The notes beneath the pieces were generated by a model that made no database searches, was not told the DNA's origin, and was given only the letters and a program-made list of their open reading frames with translations. From the NCBI GenBank assembly GCA_011523845.1, contig WTFV01000014.1, forward strand, positions 1 through 49,417: a stretch of 49,417 nt of DNA, given 5' to 3'. Below, piece by piece: positions 25,642-33,882 of the stretch. The stretch's first letter is position 1, and each line of letters begins with the position of its first letter. The position numbers were made by a program, and so were the translations under genes. The stretch is from Acidobacteriota bacterium (GTDB taxonomy: Bacteria; Acidobacteriota; Vicinamibacteria; Vicinamibacterales; UBA8438).

Positions 25642-26781
25642 TCAGTCCTGCAAACCCTGCACGCACGTGGCGGTGTCCAGCGAGAACGGGTCCGGGCCGC
25701 GCCCTTCCGCAAACGCCTGCTCGTCAACGCGGGCGCCGATGAGCAGCGCCGGCAGGCCGTAGTTTCCCTCGTGGCACCGCGGCTCGTAGTAGATCCGGTT
25801 CTGCTGGTCGTTCTGACGCTTCAATTCCTGCCGTACGGTCCAGGGCGCCACCCATGCGGTCGGATCCTCGATCGTCACCTCGTACTCGAGCGTGTCCTCG
25901 TCGATGCGCGTGTAGCGCTCGACCAGACGCCGGTCTCCGCCCGACTCGCGGAAGCGGAACTTGGGCGAGAAGTTCGTGGTCTCGATGACCAGCGTGTCGC
26001 CCTCCCAGCGGCCGCGAGAATCGCCGTGCCGCAGGCGGATGTTGCTCGGCGGATGGCTGCCGCCCAGGTTGACGATGCGCTGGTACCCCTGTCCCTGCCC
26101 GGTGTCGTAGGCGATCGCGACGGAATCCTCACCCTGCACGATGCGGCGGAAGCCGTTCAGGTCGGGCGTGCGCCCCGACATGCACCGGTCGCCCAGACTC
26201 TGATCCTCCGGGCCGAAGTGGCGGTTCATGCGGCCGGTGTTGTAGAAGGGAACGACGTCGAACCGGCGCGGGGACGCCGGCCCGAAGTCCCCGCCGGCGC
26301 AGCCGCTGCCGCCGACGCGGCAGGTCTCGGTGCTGCGCAGCAGCATGAGGCGCCACTCGCGCTCCACTTCGTTGCGCCGTTGCGCCTCCGGCGTGAGGGC
26401 GGGGATTCTTCCGTTCGGCGGGTCGACGACGAGGGACGTGCGCGGGCCCGCCGGCCTAGCCGACGTATAGACGGCGTTGTAGGCCCCGGCCACGTCCGTC
26501 CGGCCATCCTGCCCGCGCGCGTTGCGTCCCGGGTTGACCATGCGGGACTGGTCGCGCTCCGCACGCTCCGCCGCGGTGAAGAACTCTCGCTCACCGAGCT
26601 CGGCGGGCCGTTCCAGGGGCGTGGCGTAGACGTCGAGCCAGATGCCCTCCAGGTTCGGATGCCCCCACGGGGTCTCGCTCCGCGCCTGCCCTTCCACGGG
26701 CACGGCGGCGAGCTGCAGCAGCACCGCGACGGTCGCGATTGCCGTTGCCACGCCGAGCGACTCGATCAGTCGTCGCCGCAT
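25642..26781 (-). CDS. Secreted RGRWEGDTLV-family protein, paralogue D
   Basis: A 379-residue exported protein with signal MRRRLIESLGVATAIATVAV and the same block order as paralogue B: WGHPNLEGIWLDVYATPLER, YTSARPAGPRTSLVVDPPN, GDRCMSGRTPDLNGFRRIVQ, GDSRGRWEGDTLVIETTNF, and YYEPRCHEGNYGLPALLIG. The identity to B is high along the whole length. The main difference is an insertion (MVNPGRNARGQDGRTDVAG) after the first third. ATG 26781 has GGGAGG seven bases upstream; an earlier ATG at 26787 is too close to it. It is the first gene of the D-C-DUF6152 operon. Confidence 0.75.
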   Translation of the reverse strand: MRRRLIESLGVATAIATVAVLLQLAAVPVEGQARSETPWGHPNLEGIWLDVYATPLERPAELGEREFFTAAERAERDQSRMVNPGRNARGQDGRTDVAGAYNAVYTSARPAGPRTSLVVDPPNGRIPALTPEAQRRNEVEREWRLMLLRSTETCRVGGSGCAGGDFGPASPRRFDVVPFYNTGRMNRHFGPEDQSLGDRCMSGRTPDLNGFRRIVQGEDSVAIAYDTGQGQGYQRIVNLGGSHPPSNIRLRHGDSRGRWEGDTLVIETTNFSPKFRFRESGGDRRLVERYTRIDEDTLEYEVTIEDPTAWVAPWTVRQELKRQNDQQNRIYYEPRCHEGNYGLPALLIGARVDEQAFAEGRGPDPFSLDTATCVQGLQD

Positions 26782-26935
26782 CTCCATACCTCCCGAGACG
26801 GTGACCCGCTGCCGGGAATCCGCCCCTGCGCTTCAGGCGCGGCCGCCCGCCGGCATCGCCGTCGTCGCTCCTCGACTCAGGTCGAATATATGCCTGCTAC
26901 GACAGCCTGTCAAAAACGCATGGGAGAGGCTCGAC

Positions 26936-27000
26936 ATGGACGTGGTGATCGACGTCGCCCTCAGATCGTCATCCCGCGCAAACTCCTAGAAGCGGAAGCC
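26936..27000 (+). pseudogene. Possible remnant of an AbrB/VapB-type antitoxin start
   Basis: ATG 26936 has GGAGAGG seven bases upstream and reads MDVVIDVA. After a one-base shift it continues QIVIPRKLLEAEA, like the SpoVT/AbrB swapped-hairpin start (VxIDKAGRIVIPK). It runs into the antisense of the receptor stop at 26986. It is too short to be certain. Confidence 0.25.
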
Positions 27001-29928
27001 CCAGGCGATCAGGAACGACCGGGCGGACCGGTAGTCGCCGGCCGAGGTCGCTTCGCCGAAGCGGTCTCCCTCGGTGTAGCTGGTCGGGATCCCCAACGCG
27101 TCGAGCGGCCCGTCCCAGTCGGGCCGAACCGTCGTGTTGAAGTAGAGCAGCTTGTCGTTGTTGGTCAGGTTGTACCACTCGATCTTCACCCACGGCCGCA
27201 GGCGCCGCCAGACCGGGATGTCGTAGTGGAGCGACAGGTCGAACCGGCCGGAGCCGTTGTAGAGCTCCGACCCGCGGCCCGCCGAGTAGTACAGCGTGCG
27301 CGACGACGGCCCGTCGATGTAGCCGAGCTCGTCGAGAATCGCCTGCTGCTCCGGCGTCACGCTGAAGCTGCTCGACGCCAGGTTGTAGTTCTCCGCCGAG
27401 TCGTAGCGCCAGAAGCCGCCGACGTCCAGGTTGCCGAACGAACCCATGCCGAGCGTGTAGATGCCCCAGACGCGGACCCGGTGCTTCTGGTAGTCGTCGA
27501 GGCGGCCCCAGGGATGGAACCGGTCCGCCGGCGAGACCTCCGGCCAGTCGCCGTAGACCGACGAGACGCCGGGCGTGTTGGTGCCCTCGCCGTCGAAGTT
27601 CCCTTCGTTGCGGAGCTGCGTCGTCCAGGACCCGTTCAGCAGCAGGTCGTCGAACAACCGGTAGCGCGTCTCGAACTGCAGGCCGTCGTAGTTCCGCTGC
27701 AGCGCGTCCGGGTCGTCGCCCAGGTCGCCGGGGTTCCGGTAGAACTTGTTCGTGAACTCGCCGTACTCGTCCCCGGTGTCCGGATCGGTCAGCGTCGTCG
27801 TCCCCGTCGTCAGGTCCTGGTAGTCCTCCACGAAGCTGCGGGCGCGGCGCCGGATGTAGGTCGCCTGGAAGTACCCCCGCGTCCCGAGCGTCGCGCCGCT
27901 CGACAGGGTGAACTCCTCGGTGACGGGCGAATTGAGGCGCTCGTCGGTGAAGACGTTCTGCGTCGGAAAGCGGCCGAGGACCGTGAAGTAGTTGTCCGGG
28001 TCGAGGCCGGGGCAGTCGAGCGCGGTGGCGTTGGGCAGGCCCGGGCACTCGTGCGGCGGACCGGTATAGACCCCGAGCAGCAGGCTGGGGTTGCCGACGT
28101 TCGTGTTCTCCGCGAACTGCGCCTCGCTGTACTTGCCGGAGTACTGGCTGAAGGTCGCCTGGATCGAGTAGCGGCCGTCGCCCAGCGGGTCGTACGACGC
28201 GGCCAGGCGCGGGACGATCGCCCGCGTGTCGACGGTCGTGATGTCGCCCGGCGTCGCCTCGCTCGATACCAGCTCGCCGCGCAGGCCCAGGTTGAACGAG
28301 AAGTGCTCGTTCAGCGACCAGTTGTCGTTGATGAAGAACGACGACGTGTTGATGTCGATCCGGGCGCCGCGCGACGGGATCCAGTTCTCGATGAGCGACT
28401 CGAAGGGGGAGAACACCGGGGTCAGCCGGTTGCCGACGAGGACCGGATCGCCGTTGGCGTCCACCTTGTAGTCGGCGTCGAAGACGTAGCCGGTGGACGT
28501 CTGCGAGTTGCCGCCGGTGCGCGTCGACCGGTAGCTCTCGAAGCCCACCTTCACGTTGTGCGATCCGAATCGCTCCGTCCCCCGGTACCAGGTAACGTTG
28601 CCGGTCACCTGCAGGTTGTTCCGGTCCTCCGGGTCGGTCGCGTCGAAGTAGGGCGCATTGTAGTGTCCCAGTTCCTGCGTCAGGGTGATGAACGGCGAGT
28701 ATCCGATGCTGGTCTCGCTGCCGCCGCCGCCGCGGAAGCCGAAGCGCTTCTGCGACACCTGCGCCTCGGCGAAGAGATTGCGGCTCAGGCCGCCGCGCCA
28801 GGTCGTCACGTACAGGTCGTTCGGCCGCGTCGCGTCGTTCTGCACGTCGGGCGTGATGCTGAACGCCGAGAACGAGGGACGGTCGAACCGGGCCGTGTAG
28901 TTCCGCATGTACTGGCCGGACAGCGTGTGTCCCGGCGCCAGCGTCGCGGTCAGCTTGATCTGGTTCCGGTCGTTGTTCTCCCGCTCGCTGTACGAGATGC
29001 CGGTCTGCGCGAAGCTGTCGCTGTCGGTGGTCCGTGCGCGGCGGTACGAAGTGAAGAACCAGAGGCGGTCGCGGGCGATCGGGCCGCCGAGCGTCGCCTC
29101 GTGCGTCTGGTTCAGGATGTCCTCCCGTTCGACCTCGTTCTCCACCTCGTAGGGGTTGAGCCCTTCCCAGGTGGGGTTGTCGTAGTTCGTCCGCCAACTG
29201 CCCGAGAACGTGTTGCCGCCGCTCTTGGTGATGACGTTGACGACACCGCCGGAGAACCGTCCGTACTCGGCCGAGATGCCCGAGGTGAGCACCTGCGTTT
29301 CCTCGATCGCATCGGCGACGTAGAGGTTGTTGGACGTCCCGAAGAGGTTGTCGTTCGTGTCCACGCCGTCGATCAGGTAGACGTTGTCGTAGGCGAACGA
29401 GCCGTTGATCGCGAGCTGCCCCCCGTTCGGCGTGTTCGTGTTCAACCCGGGCTGCACCGCGGCGATGGCGAAGGGCGAGCGGCCCATCGGCAACGCGTTC
29501 ACTTCGTCGACCACCATGTTCGAGGCGGTCTCCGTCGTCTGGATCTCCGCCGGGACGACGCCCACCACCTGGACCATCTCCGTCACCCCGGCGGGCGCGA
29601 GGACCGCGTTGACGCCCACCTCGCCTCCGAGCGGGACGGTCGCCGTCTCCTCGACCTCGCCGAAACCGGACAACTCGAACACCACCGCGTACGCCCCCGG
29701 CGGGAGCTGCGGCAGCGAGTAGTTGCCGTTGATGTCGGTGACGGCGGTCCGTGTCCCCTGCAAGGACGGCGAACTGACCGTGACGGTAACCCCGGGCAGC
29801 GAGAGCCCCTGCGAGTCGACCGTGGCGCCGCTGATGGCGCCGGTCTGGCGGCCCTGCCCGAGAGCATCGGCCGTGAAGGTGAAGGCCAGCGCGAGGCCGA
29901 CCCCCGACGCGAACATTTTGCTTGGCAT
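26986..29928 (-). CDS. TonB-dependent receptor with carboxypeptidase-like regulatory domain
   Basis: A 980-residue outer-membrane protein of the Oar/CarboxypepD-reg type. Residues 1 to about 23 are the signal. About 27-110 form the regulatory beta domain (GAISGATVDSQGLSLPGVTV, TDINGNYSLPQLPPGAYAV). The plug follows with RSPFAIAAVQPGLNTNTPNG, NVYLIDGVDTNDNLFG and GGVVNVITKSGGNTFSGS. The rest is the barrel and ends in FLIAWGFRF. Such receptors are numerous in Acidobacteriota and are thought to take up oligomers such as glycans or peptides. AGGAGG lies six bases before ATG 29928. It lies downstream of, and is divergent from, padR. Confidence 0.92.
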   Translation of the reverse strand: MPSKMFASGVGLALAFTFTADALGQGRQTGAISGATVDSQGLSLPGVTVTVSSPSLQGTRTAVTDINGNYSLPQLPPGAYAVVFELSGFGEVEETATVPLGGEVGVNAVLAPAGVTEMVQVVGVVPAEIQTTETASNMVVDEVNALPMGRSPFAIAAVQPGLNTNTPNGGQLAINGSFAYDNVYLIDGVDTNDNLFGTSNNLYVADAIEETQVLTSGISAEYGRFSGGVVNVITKSGGNTFSGSWRTNYDNPTWEGLNPYEVENEVEREDILNQTHEATLGGPIARDRLWFFTSYRRARTTDSDSFAQTGISYSERENNDRNQIKLTATLAPGHTLSGQYMRNYTARFDRPSFSAFSITPDVQNDATRPNDLYVTTWRGGLSRNLFAEAQVSQKRFGFRGGGGSETSIGYSPFITLTQELGHYNAPYFDATDPEDRNNLQVTGNVTWYRGTERFGSHNVKVGFESYRSTRTGGNSQTSTGYVFDADYKVDANGDPVLVGNRLTPVFSPFESLIENWIPSRGARIDINTSSFFINDNWSLNEHFSFNLGLRGELVSSEATPGDITTVDTRAIVPRLAASYDPLGDGRYSIQATFSQYSGKYSEAQFAENTNVGNPSLLLGVYTGPPHECPGLPNATALDCPGLDPDNYFTVLGRFPTQNVFTDERLNSPVTEEFTLSSGATLGTRGYFQATYIRRRARSFVEDYQDLTTGTTTLTDPDTGDEYGEFTNKFYRNPGDLGDDPDALQRNYDGLQFETRYRLFDDLLLNGSWTTQLRNEGNFDGEGTNTPGVSSVYGDWPEVSPADRFHPWGRLDDYQKHRVRVWGIYTLGMGSFGNLDVGGFWRYDSAENYNLASSSFSVTPEQQAILDELGYIDGPSSRTLYYSAGRGSELYNGSGRFDLSLHYDIPVWRRLRPWVKIEWYNLTNNDKLLYFNTTVRPDWDGPLDALGIPTSYTEGDRFGEATSAGDYRSARSFLIAWGFRF

Positions 29929-30200
29929 TGCCGACCTCCTCGCAAGCGAACGCTCGGATCGCAGGCACATGTACCATCATCGCTCGTTTTCGTCGTGACT
30001 GCACTTTTGCGAGTCCCGGCCGACGAAGAAAAACTCACTGCTTCTGCACGATATCGCCCGCCTCGGTCCTCGATCGCCGCATTGGCCAACCACGCCGAAC
30101 GACCCACCTGATGTGTATCCAGCGCCTTGCGGAGGAACCGAGACTTCCGGCATGTGGCTGCGGGCATCGAGCCGGTGAACCCGTTCGAGGACGCGATACC
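29929..30200. other. Divergent intergenic region between TonB receptor and padR
   Basis: About 270 bases without a gene. The receptor's leftward promoter should lie at 29940-30020, where the sequence is AT-richer (GTTTTCGTCG, GAAGAAAAACTC), but I cannot fix its boxes. The padR promoter-operator starts at 30201. Confidence 0.5.
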
Positions 30201-30238
30201 TTGACTATCGACAATAGATGGGCGTATTGTCGATAGTC
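30201..30238 (+). promoter_or_regulatory. padR promoter embedded in a perfect palindromic operator
   Basis: GACTATCGACAATA (30203-30216) and TATTGTCGATAGTC (30225-30238) are perfect inverted repeats with an 8-base spacer. The same DNA contains TTGACT (30201-30206) and TATTGT (30225-30230), 18 bases apart, as -35 and -10. A dimer bound here would block RNA polymerase. The start codon is 12 bases further on, after GAGG. Confidence 0.85.
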
Positions 30239-30250
30239 GAGGTATTACCG

Positions 30251-30580
30251 ATGGGCAAGCCGACCGACCTCGTTCAGGGCACCCTCGACCTGCTGATCCT
30301 GCGGACCATCGAGCACCAGCCGAAACACGGCTGGGCCATCGCCAAGCGCATCCAGCAGGTCTCGAACGACGTTCTGAAGGTGCAGCAGGGCTCTCTCTAT
30401 CCGGCCCTCTACCGCCTCGAGAAGGAAGGCCGGATTGCGGGCCGCTGGGCCGCGACCGAGACCGGCCGGGAGGCGAAGTTCTATTCGTTGACGAGCGCCG
30501 GACGGGCGCATCTCGAGCGGGAGGTCGCGGCGTGGGAACGGCTCTCCGGCGCGATCGATCTGGTCATCCAGCAGGCTTGA
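30251..30580 (+). CDS. padR: PadR-family transcriptional regulator
   Basis: A 109-residue winged-helix repressor: MGKPTDLVQGTLDLLILRTI, then HGWAIAKRIQQVSNDVLKVQ, GSLYPALYRLEKEGRIAGRW and REAKFYSLTSAGRAHLEREV. This is the compact PadR form that accompanies ADOP permeases in Acidobacteriota. ATG 30251 is preceded by GAGG at eight bases. It lies 21 bases before the permease gene and is surely co-transcribed with it. The palindrome over its promoter implies autoregulation. The inducer is unknown; PadR relatives respond to phenolics or drugs. Confidence 0.95.
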   Translation: MGKPTDLVQGTLDLLILRTIEHQPKHGWAIAKRIQQVSNDVLKVQQGSLYPALYRLEKEGRIAGRWAATETGREAKFYSLTSAGRAHLEREVAAWERLSGAIDLVIQQA

Positions 30581-30601
30581 CGACTCGATTGGAGGCACAC
30601 A

Positions 30602-33238
30602 ATGCCCGAGCGTCTCCGCCTCGATTGCCTGTTCCCCTGGTCTCGCCGCCGCCGGGTGCAGCACGAAGTCCGGAAGGAGCTCGAGCTGCACCTGGAGCTC
30701 GAGACGCGCCAGAACGTCGAGCAGGGGATGTCGCCGGACGAGGCCGCACGGACGGCCCGGGCGGCGCTCGGCAACGTGCCGCTGATCCGGGAAGACGTCG
30801 GCGCCGTCTGGACATGGCGCTGGCTCGAGCAACTGGTGCAGGACCTGCGGTACGGCGCTCGCGTCCTGAGACGCAGCTCCGGCTTCGCGGCGATGTCCGT
30901 CGCGACGCTCGCACTCACCATAGGGGCGACCACGGCCATCTTCAGCGTCGTCTACGGCGTTCTGCTGCGGCCGTTGCCCGTTGCCCACCCGGACCGGCTG
31001 TTTCGAGTGCTCGACATCGGCTACGTCGGCGAGCTGCTCGAGCTGCGCGACAGGGCCCGCACGTTCGACGTCTCGGGATACCGCCCGCCGGACGATCGCA
31101 CGCTGACGGGACTCGGCGAGCCGTTGCGCATCGGCGTCGTGGCGATCACCGTCGACCTGCCGGCCCGTCTGGGCAGGACCCCGGCGCTGGGGCCCGGCTT
31201 TCGCCTCGATGACGAGCGCCCCGGCGCCGCGCCCGCCGCCATCCTGAGCCACACCCTGTGGCGGGAACGCTTCGGCGCGGACCCCGCGATCATCGGCCGG
31301 ATGCTGCTGGTCGATGGAGTCGCTCACGAAGTGCGCGGGGTCATGCCGCCGGACTTCGAGTTCCCGACTGCCGGCGTCGATCTCTGGGTGCCGATGACCC
31401 TGGATGCGACAAGCCCGATCGCCCTGTGGGCGCGTGGCGCGATCCTGATTGGCAGGCTTCGTCCCGGCGTCACCCTCGACAGCGCGACAGAGGAGATCCG
31501 GGCACTCGCTCCACAGTTCGCCCGGTTGTTTCCGTGGCGCATGCCCGACGGTTACGGGACTCGTGTCGGCCTGCGAACGTGGCGCGACGACCGGTTGGGC
31601 GAGGTGCGGCCGATGCTGCTCCTGCTGCTCGCCGCGGTTGCCGCCGTGTGGCTCATCGGCGCGGTGAACCTGACCAATCTGCAGCAGGTGCGAGGAGCCG
31701 CTCGCCAGCGGGAACTGGCGCTGCGGACCGCGCTCGGCGCAGGTCGTGGCCGCGTCGTCCGTCAGCTTCTGACCGAGAGCGTGCTCGTCAGCCTGTTCGG
31801 GGGCGCGCTCGGTCTCGCCGCGGCGTACGCCGGCGTGCCTGTCCTGGTCGCACTGCTGCCGGCCGATGTTCCTGGTGTCGAGGGGATCCGCGTCGACGGC
31901 GCCGTCCTCGGCTTCACTGTGGCCCTCTCACTGGTCACCGCGCTGGCCTCCGGCAGGTTGCCGGCCGCCCGCGCGGCGGCGGCGAGCGCGGGTGCGGCCC
32001 GATCGGGCATGCGAGGGAGCGTCGGCGGCATGCCGGGCCGCAGGCTCGGCGTCTTCGTCGCGGTCGAGGTCGCCGCGGCCGTCGCGCTCGTCATCGGCGC
32101 TGTCCTGCTGGGCAGGAGTCTGGCCGTGCAGCTCGACATGGACCTCGGATACAGCGGGGATCGACGTGTCGTGGCGGAGGTCGCGCCGTCGCCCATGCGG
32201 TATCCGAACGACGCCGCCAGGGTGGACTTCTATGCGGCGCTGGAGCGGCGACTGCGCGCCCTTCCCTTCGTGCAGGCGGCGGGCTTGTCGACCGTCTTCG
32301 AGCCGTTCGGGGCAGCGGCGGTCGGCGGCAGCGTGTTTCTGATCGAAGGACGGCCGAACCCGGCCACGGAGGGCGGAGAGTGGCCCTGGGCGGACCTGCG
32401 AACGATGGTCAGCACCGATTGGCTGAGCACGCTGGGCGTATCGATCGTGGCGGGACGACCCTTCACGGAGGACGACGTGAGGGGTTCGCAACGTGTCGTG
32501 CTGGTCAGTCAGCGCCTCGCCGAGACGTGGTGGCCGGACACGACCGCGGTCGGCCGGCGCATTCGGTTCCCGGGAAGCGAGAACGAGGCCGACCCCTGGC
32601 GTACGGTCGTCGGGGTCGTGGCGGACGTACGCTGGCAGGGACCCGCAAGCGAGGGCACGACGCTGTATCTGCCAGTTACGCAGCACCTTGGCGGAATCGA
32701 CGAGATGTCCCTGATCGTGCGCTCGAGCGCTGCCCCGGAGTTGGTCACGGGCAGCTTGCAGGCCGTGGTCGCCTCGTTCGATCCGGAGACGCCCGTCAGC
32801 CGGATTCGAGCGCTGGATGACGTCATGGCGCAGGCGACTCGTCGGCCGCGCGTCACGACGATGCTGGTGCTGGGATTCGCCGTCGTCGGCGTCGTGCTGG
32901 GGATGGTCGGGGTCTACGGAGTCGTCGCCTACGCGGCGGCGCGGCAGCGGCGCGACATCGGCATTCGGCTTGCCCTCGGGGCCAGTCGCGCGAACGTCCG
33001 GGCGCGTTTCGTACTGCAGGCGCTGGCGTTCGCGGGAGCCGGGGTCGTTATCGGAGAGACGGCCGCGGCCGTCCTGATGTCGTCGCTGTCGTCACAACTC
33101 TTCGGCGTCAGCCCCTGGGACCCGGTCACCTACGCGGCAGTCCCCGTCGTGCTTCTCGTGCTTGCCGGACTCGCCGCATGGCTTCCGGCGCGGCGCGTGA
33201 GCGCGGTCGATCCGGCCGCGGTGCTGCGCGCGGAGTAG
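30602..33238 (+). CDS. ADOP/MacB-like ABC transporter permease
   Basis: An 878-residue membrane protein of the 'acidobacterial duplicated orphan permease' type. A short N-terminal helical domain (HEVRKELELHLELETRQNVE and SPDEAARTARAALGN) is followed by two MacB/FtsX units. Unit 1 has a membrane helix near 100 (FAAMSVATLALTIGATTAIF), a periplasmic domain, and helices around 340-450. Unit 2 begins around 490 (GVFVAVEVAAAVALVIGAVL), has its own periplasmic domain, and ends in three helices and the typical WLPARRVSAVDPAAVLRAE. No ATPase is fused or adjacent; the candidate at 35236-35913 lies 2 kb away. Likely export of a lipid, peptide or drug. Confidence 0.93.
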   Translation: MPERLRLDCLFPWSRRRRVQHEVRKELELHLELETRQNVEQGMSPDEAARTARAALGNVPLIREDVGAVWTWRWLEQLVQDLRYGARVLRRSSGFAAMSVATLALTIGATTAIFSVVYGVLLRPLPVAHPDRLFRVLDIGYVGELLELRDRARTFDVSGYRPPDDRTLTGLGEPLRIGVVAITVDLPARLGRTPALGPGFRLDDERPGAAPAAILSHTLWRERFGADPAIIGRMLLVDGVAHEVRGVMPPDFEFPTAGVDLWVPMTLDATSPIALWARGAILIGRLRPGVTLDSATEEIRALAPQFARLFPWRMPDGYGTRVGLRTWRDDRLGEVRPMLLLLLAAVAAVWLIGAVNLTNLQQVRGAARQRELALRTALGAGRGRVVRQLLTESVLVSLFGGALGLAAAYAGVPVLVALLPADVPGVEGIRVDGAVLGFTVALSLVTALASGRLPAARAAAASAGAARSGMRGSVGGMPGRRLGVFVAVEVAAAVALVIGAVLLGRSLAVQLDMDLGYSGDRRVVAEVAPSPMRYPNDAARVDFYAALERRLRALPFVQAAGLSTVFEPFGAAAVGGSVFLIEGRPNPATEGGEWPWADLRTMVSTDWLSTLGVSIVAGRPFTEDDVRGSQRVVLVSQRLAETWWPDTTAVGRRIRFPGSENEADPWRTVVGVVADVRWQGPASEGTTLYLPVTQHLGGIDEMSLIVRSSAAPELVTGSLQAVVASFDPETPVSRIRALDDVMAQATRRPRVTTMLVLGFAVVGVVLGMVGVYGVVAYAAARQRRDIGIRLALGASRANVRARFVLQALAFAGAGVVIGETAAAVLMSSLSSQLFGVSPWDPVTYAAVPVVLLVLAGLAAWLPARRVSAVDPAAVLRAE

Positions 33239-33289
33239 TTGGCCATGTGGTTGCGCCAAGTGCTTGTTCGCCCGTTTCCGCTGGCTCGA

Positions 33290-33584
33290 TGCGCCGTCAT
33301 CGGGGTGGTCGGCGACGTATGGTACGGCGGGCTCGCGGCGCCGCCGCCGGACGCCATCTACCTGCCGTTCGCACAGTTCCCGTTTCAGCACATGAACCTC
33401 GTGGTGCGAACCTCGGGCAATCCGTTCGACTTGGCGTCCGCGGTTCGCTCGCGCCGACCGACGGCGTGTCGTTCCTGACCGCGGCGGGCTGTCTGTTGCT
33501 CGTGACCCTGGCGGCGAGCTAAGCTACGTACCCGCACGCCGGGCGACGCGCGTGGATCCGATGGCGGCGCTGCGAGCCGAGTAG
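33290..33584 (+). pseudogene. Remnant of a second ADOP permease
   Basis: Two pieces of the C-terminal part of an ADOP permease are joined. The first reads VIGVVGDVWYGGLAAPPPDA, then IYLPFAQFPFQHMNLVVRTS (from about 33297). The second, in other frames, reads LTAAGCLLLVTLAAS and then YVPARRATRVDPMAALRAE with TAG at 33582-33584. Everything else (membrane helices and unit 1) is missing. It directly follows the intact gene, so a tandem pair probably collapsed by deletion. Confidence 0.75.
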
Positions 33585-33882
33585 TCCCGCTGCAGGGCCT
33601 CGACCCGGCGTGGAGCGCCCGCCTGCCCGCGGGCGGCGATTCCTCGGAGACTGAACACCTGCCGGTTCAAGTCCTCCAAAACATACCTGTGTTTTGTCAG
33701 GTGAAATGACTTTATTGGCGTCTGTTGAATATGAAGCGATTCGCCGCCGCGCCCTGGTCGACTGAGCTCGGAAGGGAACGAGACGGCCGGCGCCGAGCAT
33801 CTTCGCAGACGCCCGGCGCCGGCCATTCGATGCGAGTCGCGCAGCGGCCGGTGCACGAGGCGCGGCCGTCGCGCGTTGCGGG
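33585..33882. other. Gap with an AT-rich inverted repeat
   Basis: About 300 bases without a gene. At 33677-33696 the perfect hairpin CAAAACA-TACCTG-TGTTTTG is nested with ACCTG (33685-33689) and CAGGT (33698-33702). The AT content at 33677-33735 is far above that of the surroundings. It lies downstream of the ADOP remnant and of the convergent aldolase gene, so a terminator or operator are both possible; the flanking T run is too short for a typical terminator. Confidence 0.5.

Noticed and set aside
25537..30111. A rightward open frame of more than 1500 codons opposite paralogues C/D and the receptor
   Set aside because: It is rich in R, V, G and E with no domain. The opposite-strand genes have signal peptides, family motifs and ribosome binding sites.
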